NCBI RefSeq assembly: GCF_037893015.1
Contig: NC_133663.1
Span: 226,149,199-226,213,198 of the forward strand
Direction of reading: 5' to 3'
Length of the DNA: 64,000 nt
Origin: Macrotis lagotis
Lineage: Eukaryota; Chordata; Mammalia; Peramelemorphia; Peramelidae
A program made the translations under genes and the position numbers. Shown here piece by piece: positions 20,440 to 32,379 of the stretch (positions are counted from its first letter, which is position 1; every line of letters starts with the position of its first letter). The notes below the pieces were generated by a model, which worked only from the letters and a program-made list of their open reading frames with translations, had not been told where the DNA came from and made no database searches.

Positions 20440-20680
20440 AGAGCTGTGAGGCTGGTTGGTTGCTAGTTGTCTTTCATTCTCCAAGAGGACCAAAATGACA
20501 TCACTATGTTAGAGTCAAGTTACAGTGTGTCCAACTGTGGCTCATTAAACCAGTCTGAACTTGGAAAGATCTGCCACAGGTCGAGCACAAATAGCCTGGT
20601 TAATTTGCAAACAAAGAATGTGCTGCCTAAATCGAAAGCATGTTTACCTGGGCAGTATCCCTCTAAATCAGAGGTGACAT
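20440..20680 (-). repeat. Putative RTE-related SINE, reverse copy
   Basis: 'ttgctagttgtctttcattc', 'tccaagaggaccaaaatgac' is the reverse complement of the 3' end seen at 17.48 kb and 22.33 kb. The inner end near 20680 is not well defined. Confidence 0.5.
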
Positions 20681-21604
20681 TTTTCTAAAGTGACAGTGAC
20701 AGGCACAGCGAGGGATGACAGCCTGGGTGAAACACCAGCCAATAGAAACAGAAAGAGGTCTGATGGAGAGTTAGGAGACAAATTCAGTAGACAACCGTGA
20801 TGGCAAGGTAGCACAGCCAGAAGATCAAAATGGAAGAATATGTTAAAGAGATTTTCCCAGATGCAATACAAAACCAACAGCACATACCAATTCATAGAGT
20901 ACCAAGAATTTTCCATGCTTCAATGACTGAGTTTTCCAGAACTTTTCCTCCTTCTTCCCTAACAAAAAGGTAAAATTAAAAATTTCTATGGTAGGAAATA
21001 TTGTTTAAAAAAAATTGTATCTTGTTCATCCTGCATTTTATGAGGTGACTTGCACAGGGATTGGATTTAAGTGAGATAGAATTGCACAAAGTCACCAGTC
21101 TCACTCTTCTAGAATTCAGTTGCAAGACAAGTCAGGACCACTGGTGATGGCTTAGATGCAGTGACTGATCTTGGGGTCTTTGATGTCTGAGCAAGCTTTT
21201 AATGCTCCACAAAGCCTGCTTAAGTTGCTTTCATGTCTTCTGAAATAAATTGGTCTCATCTACTAGGTCATTTATTGATGTTGCTGAAAATAATCCTACT
21301 GCATAATTTGTTCTGCTATTTACTTTGCTGTATTATTTTAATCCAAGACTTTAATTTATGGCACTTGATTCATCTTTTAGTAGAATAGCCCCTGGAAACA
21401 GGAGCCATATTTTTCCTTGATGTTCAACCAGAATAATGTATGATTTCAAAGCACATCTGTATTAGGGATATCCTTTACATAAGTGCATAAAACTTTACAG
21501 GGTCAATTCAACTCAATATTTATTAAACATGAGCAAAATTGACTGTCACAGAATGCAAAAATACATATGAGAGTTGGAAGAAATTTTAAAATTCATCATA
21601 TATG

Positions 21605-21726
21605 GAGCAGTAGGGCATGAATTCAAATTTAGCCTTAGACATTAACTAGCTGTGTGACCCTGGGCTATAGTCACTTAAACTCAATTGTCTCAAAAAAGGA
21701 AGAAAGATAAAAAAAGTGGGAGGGGA

Positions 21727-21790
<64 letters not shown>
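21605..21790 (+). repeat. Truncated marsupial SINE ending in a GA microsatellite
   Basis: 'gcatgaattcaaatttagcc', 'agctgtgtgaccctgggcta' and 'cacttaaactcaattgtctc' belong to a marsupial SINE. Its A-rich tail leads into a GA run of about 60 bases (21727-21790), a common way for such microsatellites to arise. Confidence 0.75.
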
Positions 21791-21791
<1 letters not shown>

Positions 21792-22159
21792 CTCTGTGAA
21801 AGAAAAGAAAGTCACACCTTTATCAAGTCATAGATATTGAATTAATTTCTTTAATTGATTTTCCTTTAGTAAAATATAAATCTCTAAGTACAGATCGTTT
21901 GCCATCCTAGTTGTCAAATCCTGACTCTGACACTTAATTGTGTCACCTGTGGCTCCAAGAACCTATATATACACAGAGCAGTCATACCTTAATAAAACTG
22001 ATCCAAAAGACAGATTAAAACAAGTTGAGGGTAACCAATAAGCCTTACTTAAATCTTTTGGGAGTTAGGAAGATGTCCCCACACATGTCGTCTTTCCCAG
22101 GCATGAGAACAATGTTTTTCAATGACCATGAAATGGCTTTGGAGAGCCTAGAGTTTGGT

Positions 22160-22345
22160 CAGACATAGGAAAAAATAAACATCATTCAAGGTCAGCTATC
22201 ACCAGTCAGGATGACTGTCTTGCCATTGAACTTCCATGACTGGAAGAGAGAGGAAGGCTGATGACTGTGCATCTCTGCCTTACTTAAATCAAATTCATGC
22301 ACAAGTGAAGACAATACCCAATGTCATTGGTTCTCTTCAAAAACA
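22160..22345 (+). repeat. Putative RTE-related SINE
   Basis: 'atgactgtcttgccattgaa', 'ggctgatgactgtgcatctc', 'tgccttacttaaatcaaatt' and 'attggttctcttcaaaaaca' follow the same order as the copies at 17.3 kb and 53.5 kb. Confidence 0.6.
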
Positions 22346-22764
22346 AAGGACCACCATCACTATTAATAACAACAAGAACAGTTGTGAATATAGTCACTTG
22401 ATCTCTAGTCTTCATCTGGCTCAGATTTAAAGAAAGAATTTAGATTGAATGGTTTCTGACATTCTTTTTTTTGAATTAAGAAATTTTAACTCTATGTTCC
22501 TCCCATTTTGCTTCCCTCCTTTACCACGGGGATCATAAGTTTTTCTAGTTCTTGCCTTTGGGGACATCTAATGCCTTTTCTTTCTGTAGAGGTGAATGCT
22601 ATGACTAACTTAGATAATAGTGTTCTTTTAAGAAAAAGAGTATTTCTATCTATGGTAATAGATTGAAAAATAACTTTACTATGGAAAAGGGAGTTTCAAA
22701 TAATAAAATAATAATTGAAAAGTCATTTAAGAAAAAAGTTAATGTGGTTGTATAAAAAAATCTG

Positions 22765-22945
22765 GCGGGGGGTCAGAAAACTTGGATTCAAATAATGACT
22801 CTGTTACTCATTCCTTATGTAACCTTGGCAAGTCATTCTCTCTCATATGCAATTTGCTCATCTGTAAAATGAAGGAATGAAGGTGTTTGAACATAATGAT
22901 CTCAGAGGTCCCTTCCATCTCAGACCTATGATACTGTGACAATAC
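22765..22945 (+). repeat. MIR
   Basis: 'aaaacttggattcaaataat', 'taaccttggcaagtcattct', 'tctgtaaaatgaaggaatga' and 'gaggtcccttccatctcaga' give an almost full MIR. Confidence 0.7.
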
Positions 22946-23001
22946 ATTATAATTTGAATGGATTTTCAGGAGCTCAGATACCAGAAAGTGATTGGCTATT
23001 T

Positions 23002-23376
23002 AGGAAGAAGGAAGGAGATAAAGGAGAAGAAGAAAGTTGAGAGGGAAGAAGAAAAGGGAAAGAATGGAGGGAAAAGGAGATAGAAAGAAGGAAGGAGAAA
23101 AGGAAGGAAGAAATGAAGGAGAGAAGGAAGGAGGAAAAGAGGGTAGGTGAAAAGAGGCAGTAAGGGGAGGAGAGAGGGGGAGCAGGAAAGAAAAAGGGAA
23201 AGAGGGAAGGAAGGAGTGAAGGAAGGAAGGAAGAAAGAAAAAGAAAGAACGAAAGAACGGAAGGAAGGAAGGAAGGAAGGAAGGAAGGAAGGAAGGAAGG
23301 AAGGAAGGAAGGAAGGAAGGAAAGGAGGGAAGGAGGGAAGAGGGAAGGAAGGAGGGAAGGGAAGAAATGAGAAAAT
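23002..23376 (+). repeat. 375-bp polypurine tract with GGAA microsatellite
   Basis: Nearly every base on this strand is A or G. An uninterrupted GGAA run of about 15 units sits at 23259-23321, surrounded by degenerate GGAA/GAAG sequence. The open frames here (Phe/Pro/Ser-rich on minus, Lys/Glu/Arg-rich on plus) come from the repeat and are not genes. Confidence 0.95.
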
Positions 23377-23843
23377 ACTTCTTAAGCACTTATATTGCAT
23401 TCTATTGATTGGATTATTTTATAGGAATTCTAGGATTCAATTGTAACCCTTAAGAGCTATTGTACTATATGTTTTCACTATCAGGCTCTTCCCCTTCCAA
23501 CCTTCCCAAATGAAATCAAGAAAGTTAACTATGTTCCTTTCTCTTTTCTCAGGTTTACTATTGATTAAAGAGATGCAATTTAGAATTTGATTGATGAAAC
23601 TATTAACATAATTTTGTACAATGAACCTTTTACAATTGTACCTTCCATAATGCAGGAAATCTTTGTGACCTAGAAAATCCACATAAAATTTTTTGTCCCC
23701 CCCCCTTTGTAGCAGAGAAGAAAACTGAATTATAATGTTACAAAAATATAAAATATTATAATATTATAAGATACCATATATAATTTATACATTTCTGAAT
23801 TTCTAAACTTTTTGTATCATCCTCTGGCTTAAACATATCATCT

Positions 23844-24007
23844 GTGGGGGCAGTTTAGGTGGCACAGTGGACAGAGCAAGGCCCTGAAGTCAGGAGTACC
23901 TGAGTTCAAATCCGGCCTTAGACATTTAATAATTACCTAGCTGTGTGACATTGGGCAAGGCACTTAACTCCATTTGCCTTCCAAAATCCTAAAAAACAAA
24001 ACAAAAC
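23844..24007 (+). repeat. Marsupial SINE with TSD
   Basis: 'gggggcagtttaggtggcac', 'gagttcaaatccggcc' and 'ccatttgccttccaaaatcc' plus A-rich tail. Direct repeats 'catatcatct' at 23834-23843 and 24008-24017. Confidence 0.88.
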
Positions 24008-24154
24008 CATATCATCTTTGGCTTTCACAAAACTTCCCGCAAATTCCCATTTAATTTCTTATACTGACCATCATTATATCAAAACCATAATGGAAGAGAT
24101 AACTGTACTATCTTTATCAAATCAGGATCAAATAGGGGAATCTAACCTACACAG

Positions 24155-24395
24155 TTTTTTGTTGTTCATTTATTTCACTTTTTATGACTCCATTTGGTGT
24201 TTTCATGGCAACAATACTGAAGTGATTTGCCATTTCCTTTTCTGGCTCATTTTACAGATGAGGAAACTGAGGCAAACAGGTTTAGCTTATTTGCCAGGGA
24301 AGGTCACACAGCCAGTAAGTAACTAAGGCTAGATATGAACTCAGGGAGATGAGTCCAATCATGATACTCTTCCACTGGGTTGCCTAGCTGCCCAA
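24155..24395 (-). repeat. Mar1-type SINE
   Basis: Reverse copy with 'ttgttgttcatttatttcac', 'gacttgatt...' type homology, 'cattttacagatgaggaaac', 'aggtcacacagccagtaagt' and 'ggttgcctagctgccc'. Confidence 0.82.
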
Positions 24396-25104
24396 ATGGA
24401 AGAGGGATAGATAAATGATCCTCTTCTTTGTGGATGATGTATTACAGAAGATGAATCCTGGAACACTATATGATTTTTCTTAGTGAATTTCATGGATATT
24501 CAAAAAATATTAACCTTCATTCTCTAGCTAGATGGGGGGAGTTAAAAAGTGAATGGATGAAGAACATATATTTTTAGAATAAATTCACAGTTTGTATATC
24601 TTGAACAGGCCTTGAAAAAAGGATTGAATAGGAGGAGAGGAGAGGCCATTGAAGAACATATGGGAGATTGGACTGTGCTTTCAATGATCACCAGCTGCCA
24701 TTCTCTGGCATACTATTCCATGTTATATATCTATATCTATCGACTATCTATATTTCTTTTTGTACAAAGGATGATTTTATACATTACTAAAATAGCCTTG
24801 TTTGAGAGTAAACATAATACCCCCTCCCCCCCAAAAAATACAGACCCTCATGAGCAATAAAGGAAAGAGCAAAAAATGAAAATAAAAATAAATTTTAAAA
24901 AATGTGCTTCAGTCTGTGTTCCAACACCACTAGCCCTGTCGTGGGTGTATCACATTCTTTATGATAAGTTGATCACAAAAGCTACTTCCACATTTTTCCA
25001 CCATTGCCACTGCTGATTGCAACTCCATCCATTCATACCTCCCCACTACCATATACTATATTTTCTCTCTCCTTTCACTCAGTCCCTCTTCTTAAATGTC
25101 CTGT

Positions 25105-25255
25105 AGGGTAGCTACGTGGTGCAGCAGACTAATCACCGGCCCCGGTAACAAGAGGCTTTGAGCCTACATACCAGCCCTGAGGCCCAGCAACCACTCCACC
25201 CTGTGGTCCTGGACAGGCCATCCAATCCCAGCCTCTTGAAAAAAGTAAAAAAGAA
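25105..25255 (+). repeat. Divergent tRNA-SINE-like module
   Basis: 'gggtagctacgtggtgcagc', 'accggcccc', 'ctgtggtcctggacaggcca' and 'cagcctcttgaaaaaagt' align in order with the common marsupial SINE, but the B box ('ggttcaaatcc') is replaced by 'ctttgagcc'. It lies within the outer L1-like element and shows no convincing TSD of its own. Confidence 0.55.
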
Positions 25256-26151
25256 AATGTGTTATATCTGACCACTCTCCCCCATGGTCCACCCTCTCCT
25301 CCATCACTCACATCCGCCTCCACTTCCTCCTGTCCCCCTTCTTTCCTTTTTACTCTAGATGTTTATACACCATTGAGTGTATATGCCATTTCCTCTTGGA
25401 GCCACCTCTGATAAGAGCAAATGTTCCCTCATTCCCCCTTGCCTTCCTCCCTTCCATATCATTGCAATAGCTCATTGCAATAAAAAAAACTTATACAAAA
25501 TATCTTAGCCTATTCCACCTCTCCTTTCTTTTACTCCCAGTACATTTCCCTTTTAGCCATTGACTCCATTTTTACAATATATTATATCTTCAAATTCAGG
25601 TTTCTCCTATGCTTCATCTATATAAGCTCCTTCTACCTTCTCCATTAAATGAAAAGTTTTGTATGAGTATTATCAGTATCATTCTTCTTTGCAGTAATAC
25701 ATTCAGTTCATCATCATTAAGTCTGTCATATTTTACCCCTTTCCTCCATTCTCTATGCCTCAACTGAGTCCTGTATTTGAAGATCAAATTTTCTGTTCAG
25801 CTCTGGTTATTTCAATAGGAACAATTGAAATTCCCCCAGTTATTGAAAATCCATCTTTTTCCCTGGAAGAAGATGTTCAATTTTGCTGAGTAGTTGATTC
25901 TCAGTTGCATTCCAAGCTCTTTTGCCTTCTGGAATATAATATTCCAAGCCATACAAGCCCTTAATGTAGTTGCTGCTAAGTCCTGTGTGATCCTGACTGC
26001 AACTCCACAATATTTGAATTGCGTCCTTCTGGCTGCTTGTATTACTTTCACTTTGACTTAGGACTTCTGGAACTTGGCTATAATATTCCTAGGGGTTGGG
26101 GTTTTGTTTGGATCTCTTTCTGGGGGAGATCAATGGATTCTCTCAATTTCT

Positions 26152-28801
26152 TTTTTTTTAAAGATTTTATTTATTTTGAGTTTTACAATTTTTCCCCTAT
26201 TCTTGCTTCCCCCCCCCCACAGAAGGCAATTTTCAAGTCTTTACGTTGTTTCCATGGTATACATTGATACAAATTGAATGTGATGAGAGAGAAATCATAT
26301 CCTTCAGGAATAAACATAAAAATGAGATATCAGGTTTTTTTCTAAATTAATGTTAATAGTACTTGGTCTTTGTTCAAACTCCACAGTTCTTTCTCTGGAT
26401 ATAGATGGTATTCTCCATTGCAGACAGCACCAAATTGTCTGATTGTTGCACTGATGGAATGAACATGTCCATCAAGGTTGATCATCACCCCCATATTGCT
26501 GTTAGGATGTACACTGTTTTTCTGGTTCTGTTCATCTCACTTAGGATCAGTTCATGCAAATCCCTCCAGGATTCCCTGAATTCCCATCCCTCCTGGTTTC
26601 TAATAGAACAATAGTATTCCATGAAATACAAATACCACAGTTTGCTAAGCCATTCCCCAATTGAAGGACATTTACTTGATTTCCAATTCTTTTCTACCTT
26701 GATTTCCAAATCTTTGCCACTACAAACAAGGCTGCTATGAATATTTTTGTACAAGTGATGTTTTTACCCTTTTTCATCATCTCTTCAGGGTATAGACCCA
26801 GTAGTGGTATGCTGGATCAAAGGGTATGCACATTTTTGTTGTCCTTTGGGCATAGTTCCAAATTGCTCTCCAGAAAGGTTGGATGAGTTCACAGCTCCAC
26901 CAACAATGTCATGGTTTCCCAGATTTCCCACAACCCTTCCAACAATGATCATTATCCTTTCTGGTCATATTGGCCAGTCTGAGAGGTATGAGGTGGTACC
27001 TCAGAGAAGATTTAATTTACATTTCTCTAATAAGTAATGATTTAGAGCAATGTTTCCATATGACTATGGATTGCTTTGATCTGATCTATAAATTGTCTTT
27101 TCACATCCTTTGTCCATCTGTCAATTGGGGAATGGCTTTTTTTTAAAAGATTGACTCAGTTCTCTGTATATTTTAGAAATTAGTCCTTTGTCAGAAACAT
27201 TAGTTGTAAAGATTGTTTCCCAGTTTACTACATTCATTTTGATCTTCGTTACAATGGTTTTGTCTGTGCAAAAGCTTTTTGATTTAATGTAATCAAAATT
27301 ATCTAGTTTGTTTTTAGTGATGTTCTCCATCTCTTCCTTTGTCATAAACTGCATCCCTTTCCATAGATCTAGCAGGTAAACTAGTCCTTGATCTTCTAGT
27401 TTGCTTATAGTATTGTTTTTATATCTAAATCCTGTATCCATTTGGATCTTATCTTGGTATAGGGTGTGAGGTGTTAGTCTAATCAAAGTTTCTTCCTTAC
27501 TAACTTCCAATTTTCCCAACAGTTTTTATCAAAGAGAGAATTTTTATCCAAATAGTTGGATTTTTTGTGTTTATCAAACAGCAGATTACTATAATCATTT
27601 CTTGCTATTACATCTAGTCTATTCAAATGTCCACCACTCTATTTCTAAGCCAATACCAGACAGTTTTGATGACTGATGCTTTTTAATATAATTTTAGATC
27701 TCATAGGACTAGTCCACCTTCTATTGCACTTTTTTCATTAAATTCCTGGAGATTCTTGACTTTTTATTTCTCTATGTTAATTTACTTCCAACTTTTTCCT
27801 AACTCATTAAAGTATTTTTTTGGAATTTTGATTGGTAAGGTACTAAACAGGTAGTTTAGTGTTGGTAGAATTGTCATTTTTATTATTTTAGCTTGACCTA
27901 TTCATGAGCAGTTGATATTTTCCCAGTTATTTAAATCTGATTTAATTTGTATGGGAAGTGTTTTGTAATTGTTTTCAAAAAGTGTCTGAGTCTGCCTTGG
28001 CAAATAGACTCCCAGGTATTTTATTTTCTCTGAGGTTACTTTGAATGGGATTTCTTGTTCTAGCTCTTCTTGCTGTTTCTTGTTAGTCATATATAGAAAG
28101 GTTGAGGATTTATGAGGGTTTATTTTATATACCGCAACTTTGTTAAAATTGCTAACTGTTTCCGTAGTTTTTGGATGATTTGGGGGGGATTCTCTAGGTA
28201 TACCATCATGTCATCTGAAAAGAGTGACAGTTCTCTTCCTTCCCAATTCTAATTTCTTCAATTTCTTTTTCTCCTCTAATTGCTGAAGCTAACATTTCTA
28301 ATACAATATTGAATAATAGTGGTGATAAATAGGCATCCATGTTTCACCTCTGATCTCATTGGGAATGCCTCTAGCCTCTCCGCATTAAATATAATGCTTA
28401 TTGATCGTTTCAGATAGATACTGCTTATTATACTAAGGAACAGTCCATTTATTCCTACTCTCTAGTAGGAATGGGTGCTGTATTTTGTCAAAAGCCTTTT
28501 CAGCATCTATTGATATGATCATATAATTTCTGATAGGTTTGTTGTTGATATAATTAATTATACTCACAGTTTTCCTAGTATTGAACCAACCCTGCATTTC
28601 TGGGGTGAATCCTACTTGGTCAAAATGTATTATCCTATGGATAATAGTTGCCTAGGGACTCCTTATTGTAATCATATTGCTAAGATTTTGTTTAAGATTT
28701 TTGCATCTATATTCATCTGGGAGATAGGTCTATAATTTTCTTTGTTTTAACTCTTTTTGGTTTAGGTATCAGCACCATATTGGTGTCATAGAAAGAGTTA
28801 G
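26152..28801 (-). repeat. 5'-truncated L1 inserted into the outer L1-like element
   Basis: The poly(A) side is at the left (T-run at 26151-26160). The minus strand then reads from the ORF2 reverse transcriptase ([10 protein letters not shown]-like segment near 28780, an FSDDM-type catalytic box near 28210) through 'KIKYLGVYLPRQTQTLFENN' (about 28030) and 'GKLEVSKEETLIRLTPHTLY' (about 27500) to the C terminus 'ESWRDLHELILSEMNRTRKT' (about 26540) and 3' UTR. Frames are broken at many points. Imperfect direct repeats 'ggattctctcaatttct' (26135-26151) and 'ggattctgtcagtttct' (28802-28818) flank it. Both copies are ORF1 sequence of the outer element, so the outer one is older. Confidence 0.85.
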
Positions 28802-30999
28802 GGATTCTGTCAGTTTCTATTTTGCCCTTTGCTTCTAAGATATCTGGGCAATTTTCCTGTAAGAATTCTTTTTAAATGAGGTCAAGGCTCTTTTCCTGAT
28901 CATGACTTTCAGGTATCCCAATAATTTTTAAATTATTTTTCCTAAATCTTCTTTTCCAGATCATTTCTTTTTTTCAATGATATGTTTCACATTTTCTTCT
29001 AATTTTTCATTCCTTTGGTGTTGAAGTATTATATCTTGACTTCTCATAAAGTCAACAGCTTCCTTTAGCTACATTCTACATCTGAAGGATTTGTGTTCCT
29101 CAGAGAGAGCTTTCTTAGCTCTTTTTTCAATCTGACCATTTCTAGTTTTTAAAGCATTCTTCTCCTCAGTAACTTTTTTAATTGTTTTATCCATTTGACT
29201 TATGCTGGTTTTTAACATGTTATTTTCTTCATCATTTTTTTGGATCTCCTTGACTAAACTGCTGACTTCTTTTTCATGTTTTTTCCTTCATCTCTCTCAT
29301 TTCTTTTCCCAATTTTTCTTCTATCTCCCTTGCTTGTTCTTCAAAATCTTTTTTGAGCTCTGTCATAGCCTGAGCCCCAGTTTCTGTTTTTCTTGGAGTC
29401 TTTAGATGCAGACACTTGTACTTCCTCACCTTCAGATTGAGTATTTTGATCCTTCTTGGGACCATAGACCATGTATTTCTCAATGGTGTTCTTTTTTCTC
29501 TGTTTACTAATTTACCCAGTCTGTGCCTGGTTTGGGGGTATTTCTTGAGCTTTTGAGTATTATTGGGATACCCCCCTACAAGGATCTCAGTGTGTGAAGC
29601 TCTGTTTTCCCTCCTGGTCTGTGAATGACCACAAGTGCACCCCTCTGCCATGGAGCTGAGGTGGGGGGCCCTGATGTTCTATGTGGGGCCTAGATTGTGA
29701 TCAGGATCTGAATGTGGTCAGAGCCCCAGAGTCCTGTTCCAGGTACAAAGGACAGACTTTGGAAGTCTCTCCACTCCCCTACCTTTGGTAGGATGAACAT
29801 TCAAGGCTCAGTTGACTAGGGACTCCTGCTTACTGACTCCACCTGCTTCCGTTTTCTGGATCTGGGCTGCTGTGGCCATAGCTGCTTGCTGAGTGCTCTG
29901 AGAGCTGGTGCTCACCCTGGAAGTGGTTCCCCGCTGATCTCCCAGGTTGGGCCCAGTTCTCCCCAGGGTTTAGGTGAGGAAACCACCCCCACTGCCATGA
30001 ACCTCAGCTCCAAGGTGCCTTGGGGCTGCCTCCAGGAAGCTGAAGTTCCCTCAATCTGGCAGGCGGCCCCTCTAACCCCATGGAGCAGAGCCTTTCCATT
30101 ATTTTCCAGGCTACCTTGGTCTGGAGAATTGCCTCACTGGATCCCTCTGTGGGTTCTGTCTTTCAAAAATTTAGAGTCATAATTTTATGATTTTTGAAAT
30201 ATTTATGGAGAGAACAACTAGGAGAGGCTCTTCTGTTGCCATCTTGGCTCCACCCCTCTCTATTCCATGTTATTAATATCAATAGTCTACTGGCTGACTA
30301 TGAGTCATGGAATACCATGATCTCAAAGGGAATCTAAATGACAGATGACCCAAATGGCTATGGAGATATGTATCGTTGGTTTAAGTAGGCTGTATATACT
30401 ACCTATGATGGCATATGAGGAAGAAAAAGCATGAAAATAGACCTTGCTCTCAAGGACATTTATGACCAGAAAAGAGATAGACTATGCAATTAACATGCAG
30501 AGGAATGTGTCCTACATTTTCAAACAGAGGATCTGGATTCAAAGAGAGGATCAGAACTCATTTTTTTCCTCAAATCCTAGTCATATATCCTAGGTTAAGT
30601 CAGTTAACTTTTGGGGAAAGGTTTGAATTAGATGACACGTAAGGTTCCTTCAAACTTGAAATCTATAATCCTATGTAATAGGTCAATGAATGGTAGATAG
30701 GATCAGTGTGTTATATATCTATAACATATTAAAATATATAGAAAAAGAGTTCTTACTTTGATTTATTTTGATAACTGTATTTCAATGTAATTTGTTTTTT
30801 GAATATTATATATTTTATGCATTTAAAAGCATTATTATGAAAAGATCTCCATAGGTTTCACAAGGTTGGTAAAGGTGTCAATGATGGAAACCTGGCCTAA
30901 GGAAAGCTCTCAAGCATACTATGTGTAGATCATCTATGAAGATTTCTATGATTCCTTCTAACTCTAAAGCTAGGATTTTTTGAAAATAATGACATGTAG

Positions 31000-31155
31000 G
31001 GGCAATTAGGTGGCAGAGTGGATAGAGCACCAGCCCTGGAGTCAGGAGTACCTGAGTTCAAATACAGCCTCAGACACTTAATAATTACCTAGCTGTGTGG
31101 CCTTGGGCAAGCCACTTAACCCCATTTGCCTTGCAAAAACCTAAAAAAATTAAGC
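31000..31155 (+). repeat. Marsupial SINE with TSD
   Basis: 'ggggcaattaggtggcagag', 'gtacctgagttcaaatacag' and 'tttgccttgcaaaaacctaa' plus tail. The 17-bp duplications 'aaaataatgacatgtag' (30983-30999) and 'aaaataatgacgtgtag' (31156-31172) differ at one base, so the insertion is fairly recent. Confidence 0.93.
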
Positions 31156-31204
31156 AAAATAATGACGTGTAGTTTAGAACTAAAGGCTAAAGGGTTTATA
31201 TTGT

Positions 31205-31305
31205 TGATCTCTAAAATGGAGGAGAGAGGAAAAAGAGGGTGAAAGGGGAGGAGAGGAAGGAGAGAGAGAGAGAGATTGAGAGAGAGAGAGAGAGAGATTT
31301 TTATT
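31205..31305 (+). repeat. GA-rich microsatellite
   Basis: Purine-rich run (GAGA and GGAGA units), densest at about 31258-31298. The open frame starting in it is an artefact. Confidence 0.85.
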
Positions 31306-31504
31306 CTCTGGAGACATATGTCAACAGAATATGCTCAACATCACAAGGGAAAAGTCAGGGTGATCAAGATCCCCATTTCATATATCAACAATAGACTGGC
31401 CCTATGGGACAGTGGCTCTAAGTCAATTCAATCCTGTACTCTGATAAATCAATACTTGTCAACATTCTACCTTGCTCCACAATAAAGGGATGACTTGCCA
31501 TCTA

Positions 31505-31615
31505 ATGCAAAAATAAGTTTTTTTAAGTGCCTATCATATAAAAAGTACTGTGCTAAGTTCTACAGATAAAAGTAAAAATTCTTGCCCTCATGTAAATTAA
31601 ATTCTACTAGCTGTA
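31505..31615 (+). repeat. Ancient mammal-wide repeat, 5' part
   Basis: 'ttttttaagtgcctatcata', 'aaaaagtactgtgctaagtt' and 'cttgccctcatgtaaattaa' follow the same old family as at 33.1 kb. Confidence 0.45.
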
Positions 31616-31779
31616 AGAACTGAATTGAGTTTTCCCCAAATTAGCACTAAGATTATTGTATGCTCAATAGCAGTATTGTTACTAAAAGCGCATATATCAT
31701 TGTTTGACCTCCCTTTCTATAATAATAATGATGATAAGGATAATGATAATAATAACAAACTAGTATTTACATGGTAGCA

Positions 31780-31970
31780 TCTACTTTGTAACAGTACCTT
31801 TTAAATATTATCTAATTTTATCTAATGCAACATCCTTGAGATGTAGGTATGATCATTATCTCTATTTTTCAACTGAGTAAACTAAGGCAAACAGAAATTA
31901 AATAATTTGCTCAGGGTCACATAGAAAATGTCTGAGGTTTTATTTGAACTGGGATCTTCATGACAGTTTG
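31780..31970 (-). repeat. MIR
   Basis: 'tgagatgtaggtatgatcat', 'ttttcaactgagtaaactaa', 'aataatttgctcagggtcac' and 'ttatttgaactgggatcttc' form a long reverse MIR. Confidence 0.65.
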
Positions 31971-31971
31971 G

Positions 31972-32125
31972 GGTTTTTTTCTTGCAAGGCAATGGAGTTA
32001 AATGTCTTACCCAAAGTCACATGGCTAGGTAAGTTTTTTAAGTTTCTGAAACCAGATTTGAACTCAGGTCCTCCTGACTCCAGGGCCAGTGCTTTATCCA
32101 CTGAGCCACCTAGCTGCCCTTTTGA
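31972..32125 (-). repeat. tRNA-derived marsupial SINE
   Basis: Reverse copy: 'ttgcaaggcaatggagttaa', 'agatttgaactcaggtcctc', 'tgactccagggccagtgctt' and 'gccacctagctgccc'. Adjacent to, and probably inserted at the edge of, the MIR. Confidence 0.88.
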
Positions 32126-32305
32126 CTTCAGTTTTGACAAGGATAATTAAAAGCACTAGGGAGAAAAAACATTTCTTGAGAGAATGACATGTTCAATGCC
32201 ACCATTAAAAAGGATAACCAGCAAGATGAGTTCAAGTCAAAGAAGTCATCAGTAAAAAAAGATCGGGAGTGTGAAATGAAGGTCAGGATAGTGGCCCTAA
32301 ACTCT

Positions 32306-32318
32306 TTGTGTGTGTGTA

Positions 32319-32378
<60 letters not shown>
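32306..32378 (+). repeat. TG microsatellite
   Basis: About 70 bases of TG with two interruptions near the start. The Cys/Val and Thr/His open frames over it are artefacts. Confidence 0.97.

Positions 32379-32379
<1 letters not shown>

Larger units (their letters stand above)
24770..30256 (-). repeat. ORF1-bearing L1-like element (outer), possibly HAL1-like, split by a younger L1
   Basis: The 5' end is at about 30256: the minus strand begins 'ggggtggagccaagatggc', the usual start of marsupial L1s. The minus-strand frame at 29274-29651 gives an ORF1 N-terminal part with a Lys/Glu-rich coiled-coil stretch (for example EEKLGKEMREMKEKT), continuing in broken frames to about 28802. After the inserted L1 the ORF1 C-terminal domain resumes (about 26146 down to 25812: 'RITQDLAATTLRACMAWNII', 'FQKAKELGMQLRINYSAKL'). 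Downstream (25800-24770) there is no ORF2. Instead there is non-coding sequence with a SINE-like module at 25105-25255. The outer 3' limit is uncertain. Without the insert it is about 2.8 kb. Confidence 0.65.

Noticed and set aside
23000-23446. Three overlapping open frames of 99-134 codons, Phe/Pro/Ser-rich or Lys/Glu/Arg-rich
   Set aside because: All come from the GGAA/polypurine tract; repetitive composition, both strands open.
29886-30182. 98-codon plus-strand frame, relatively GC-rich
   Set aside because: Antisense to the 5' UTR of the outer L1-like element; no host protein recognised.
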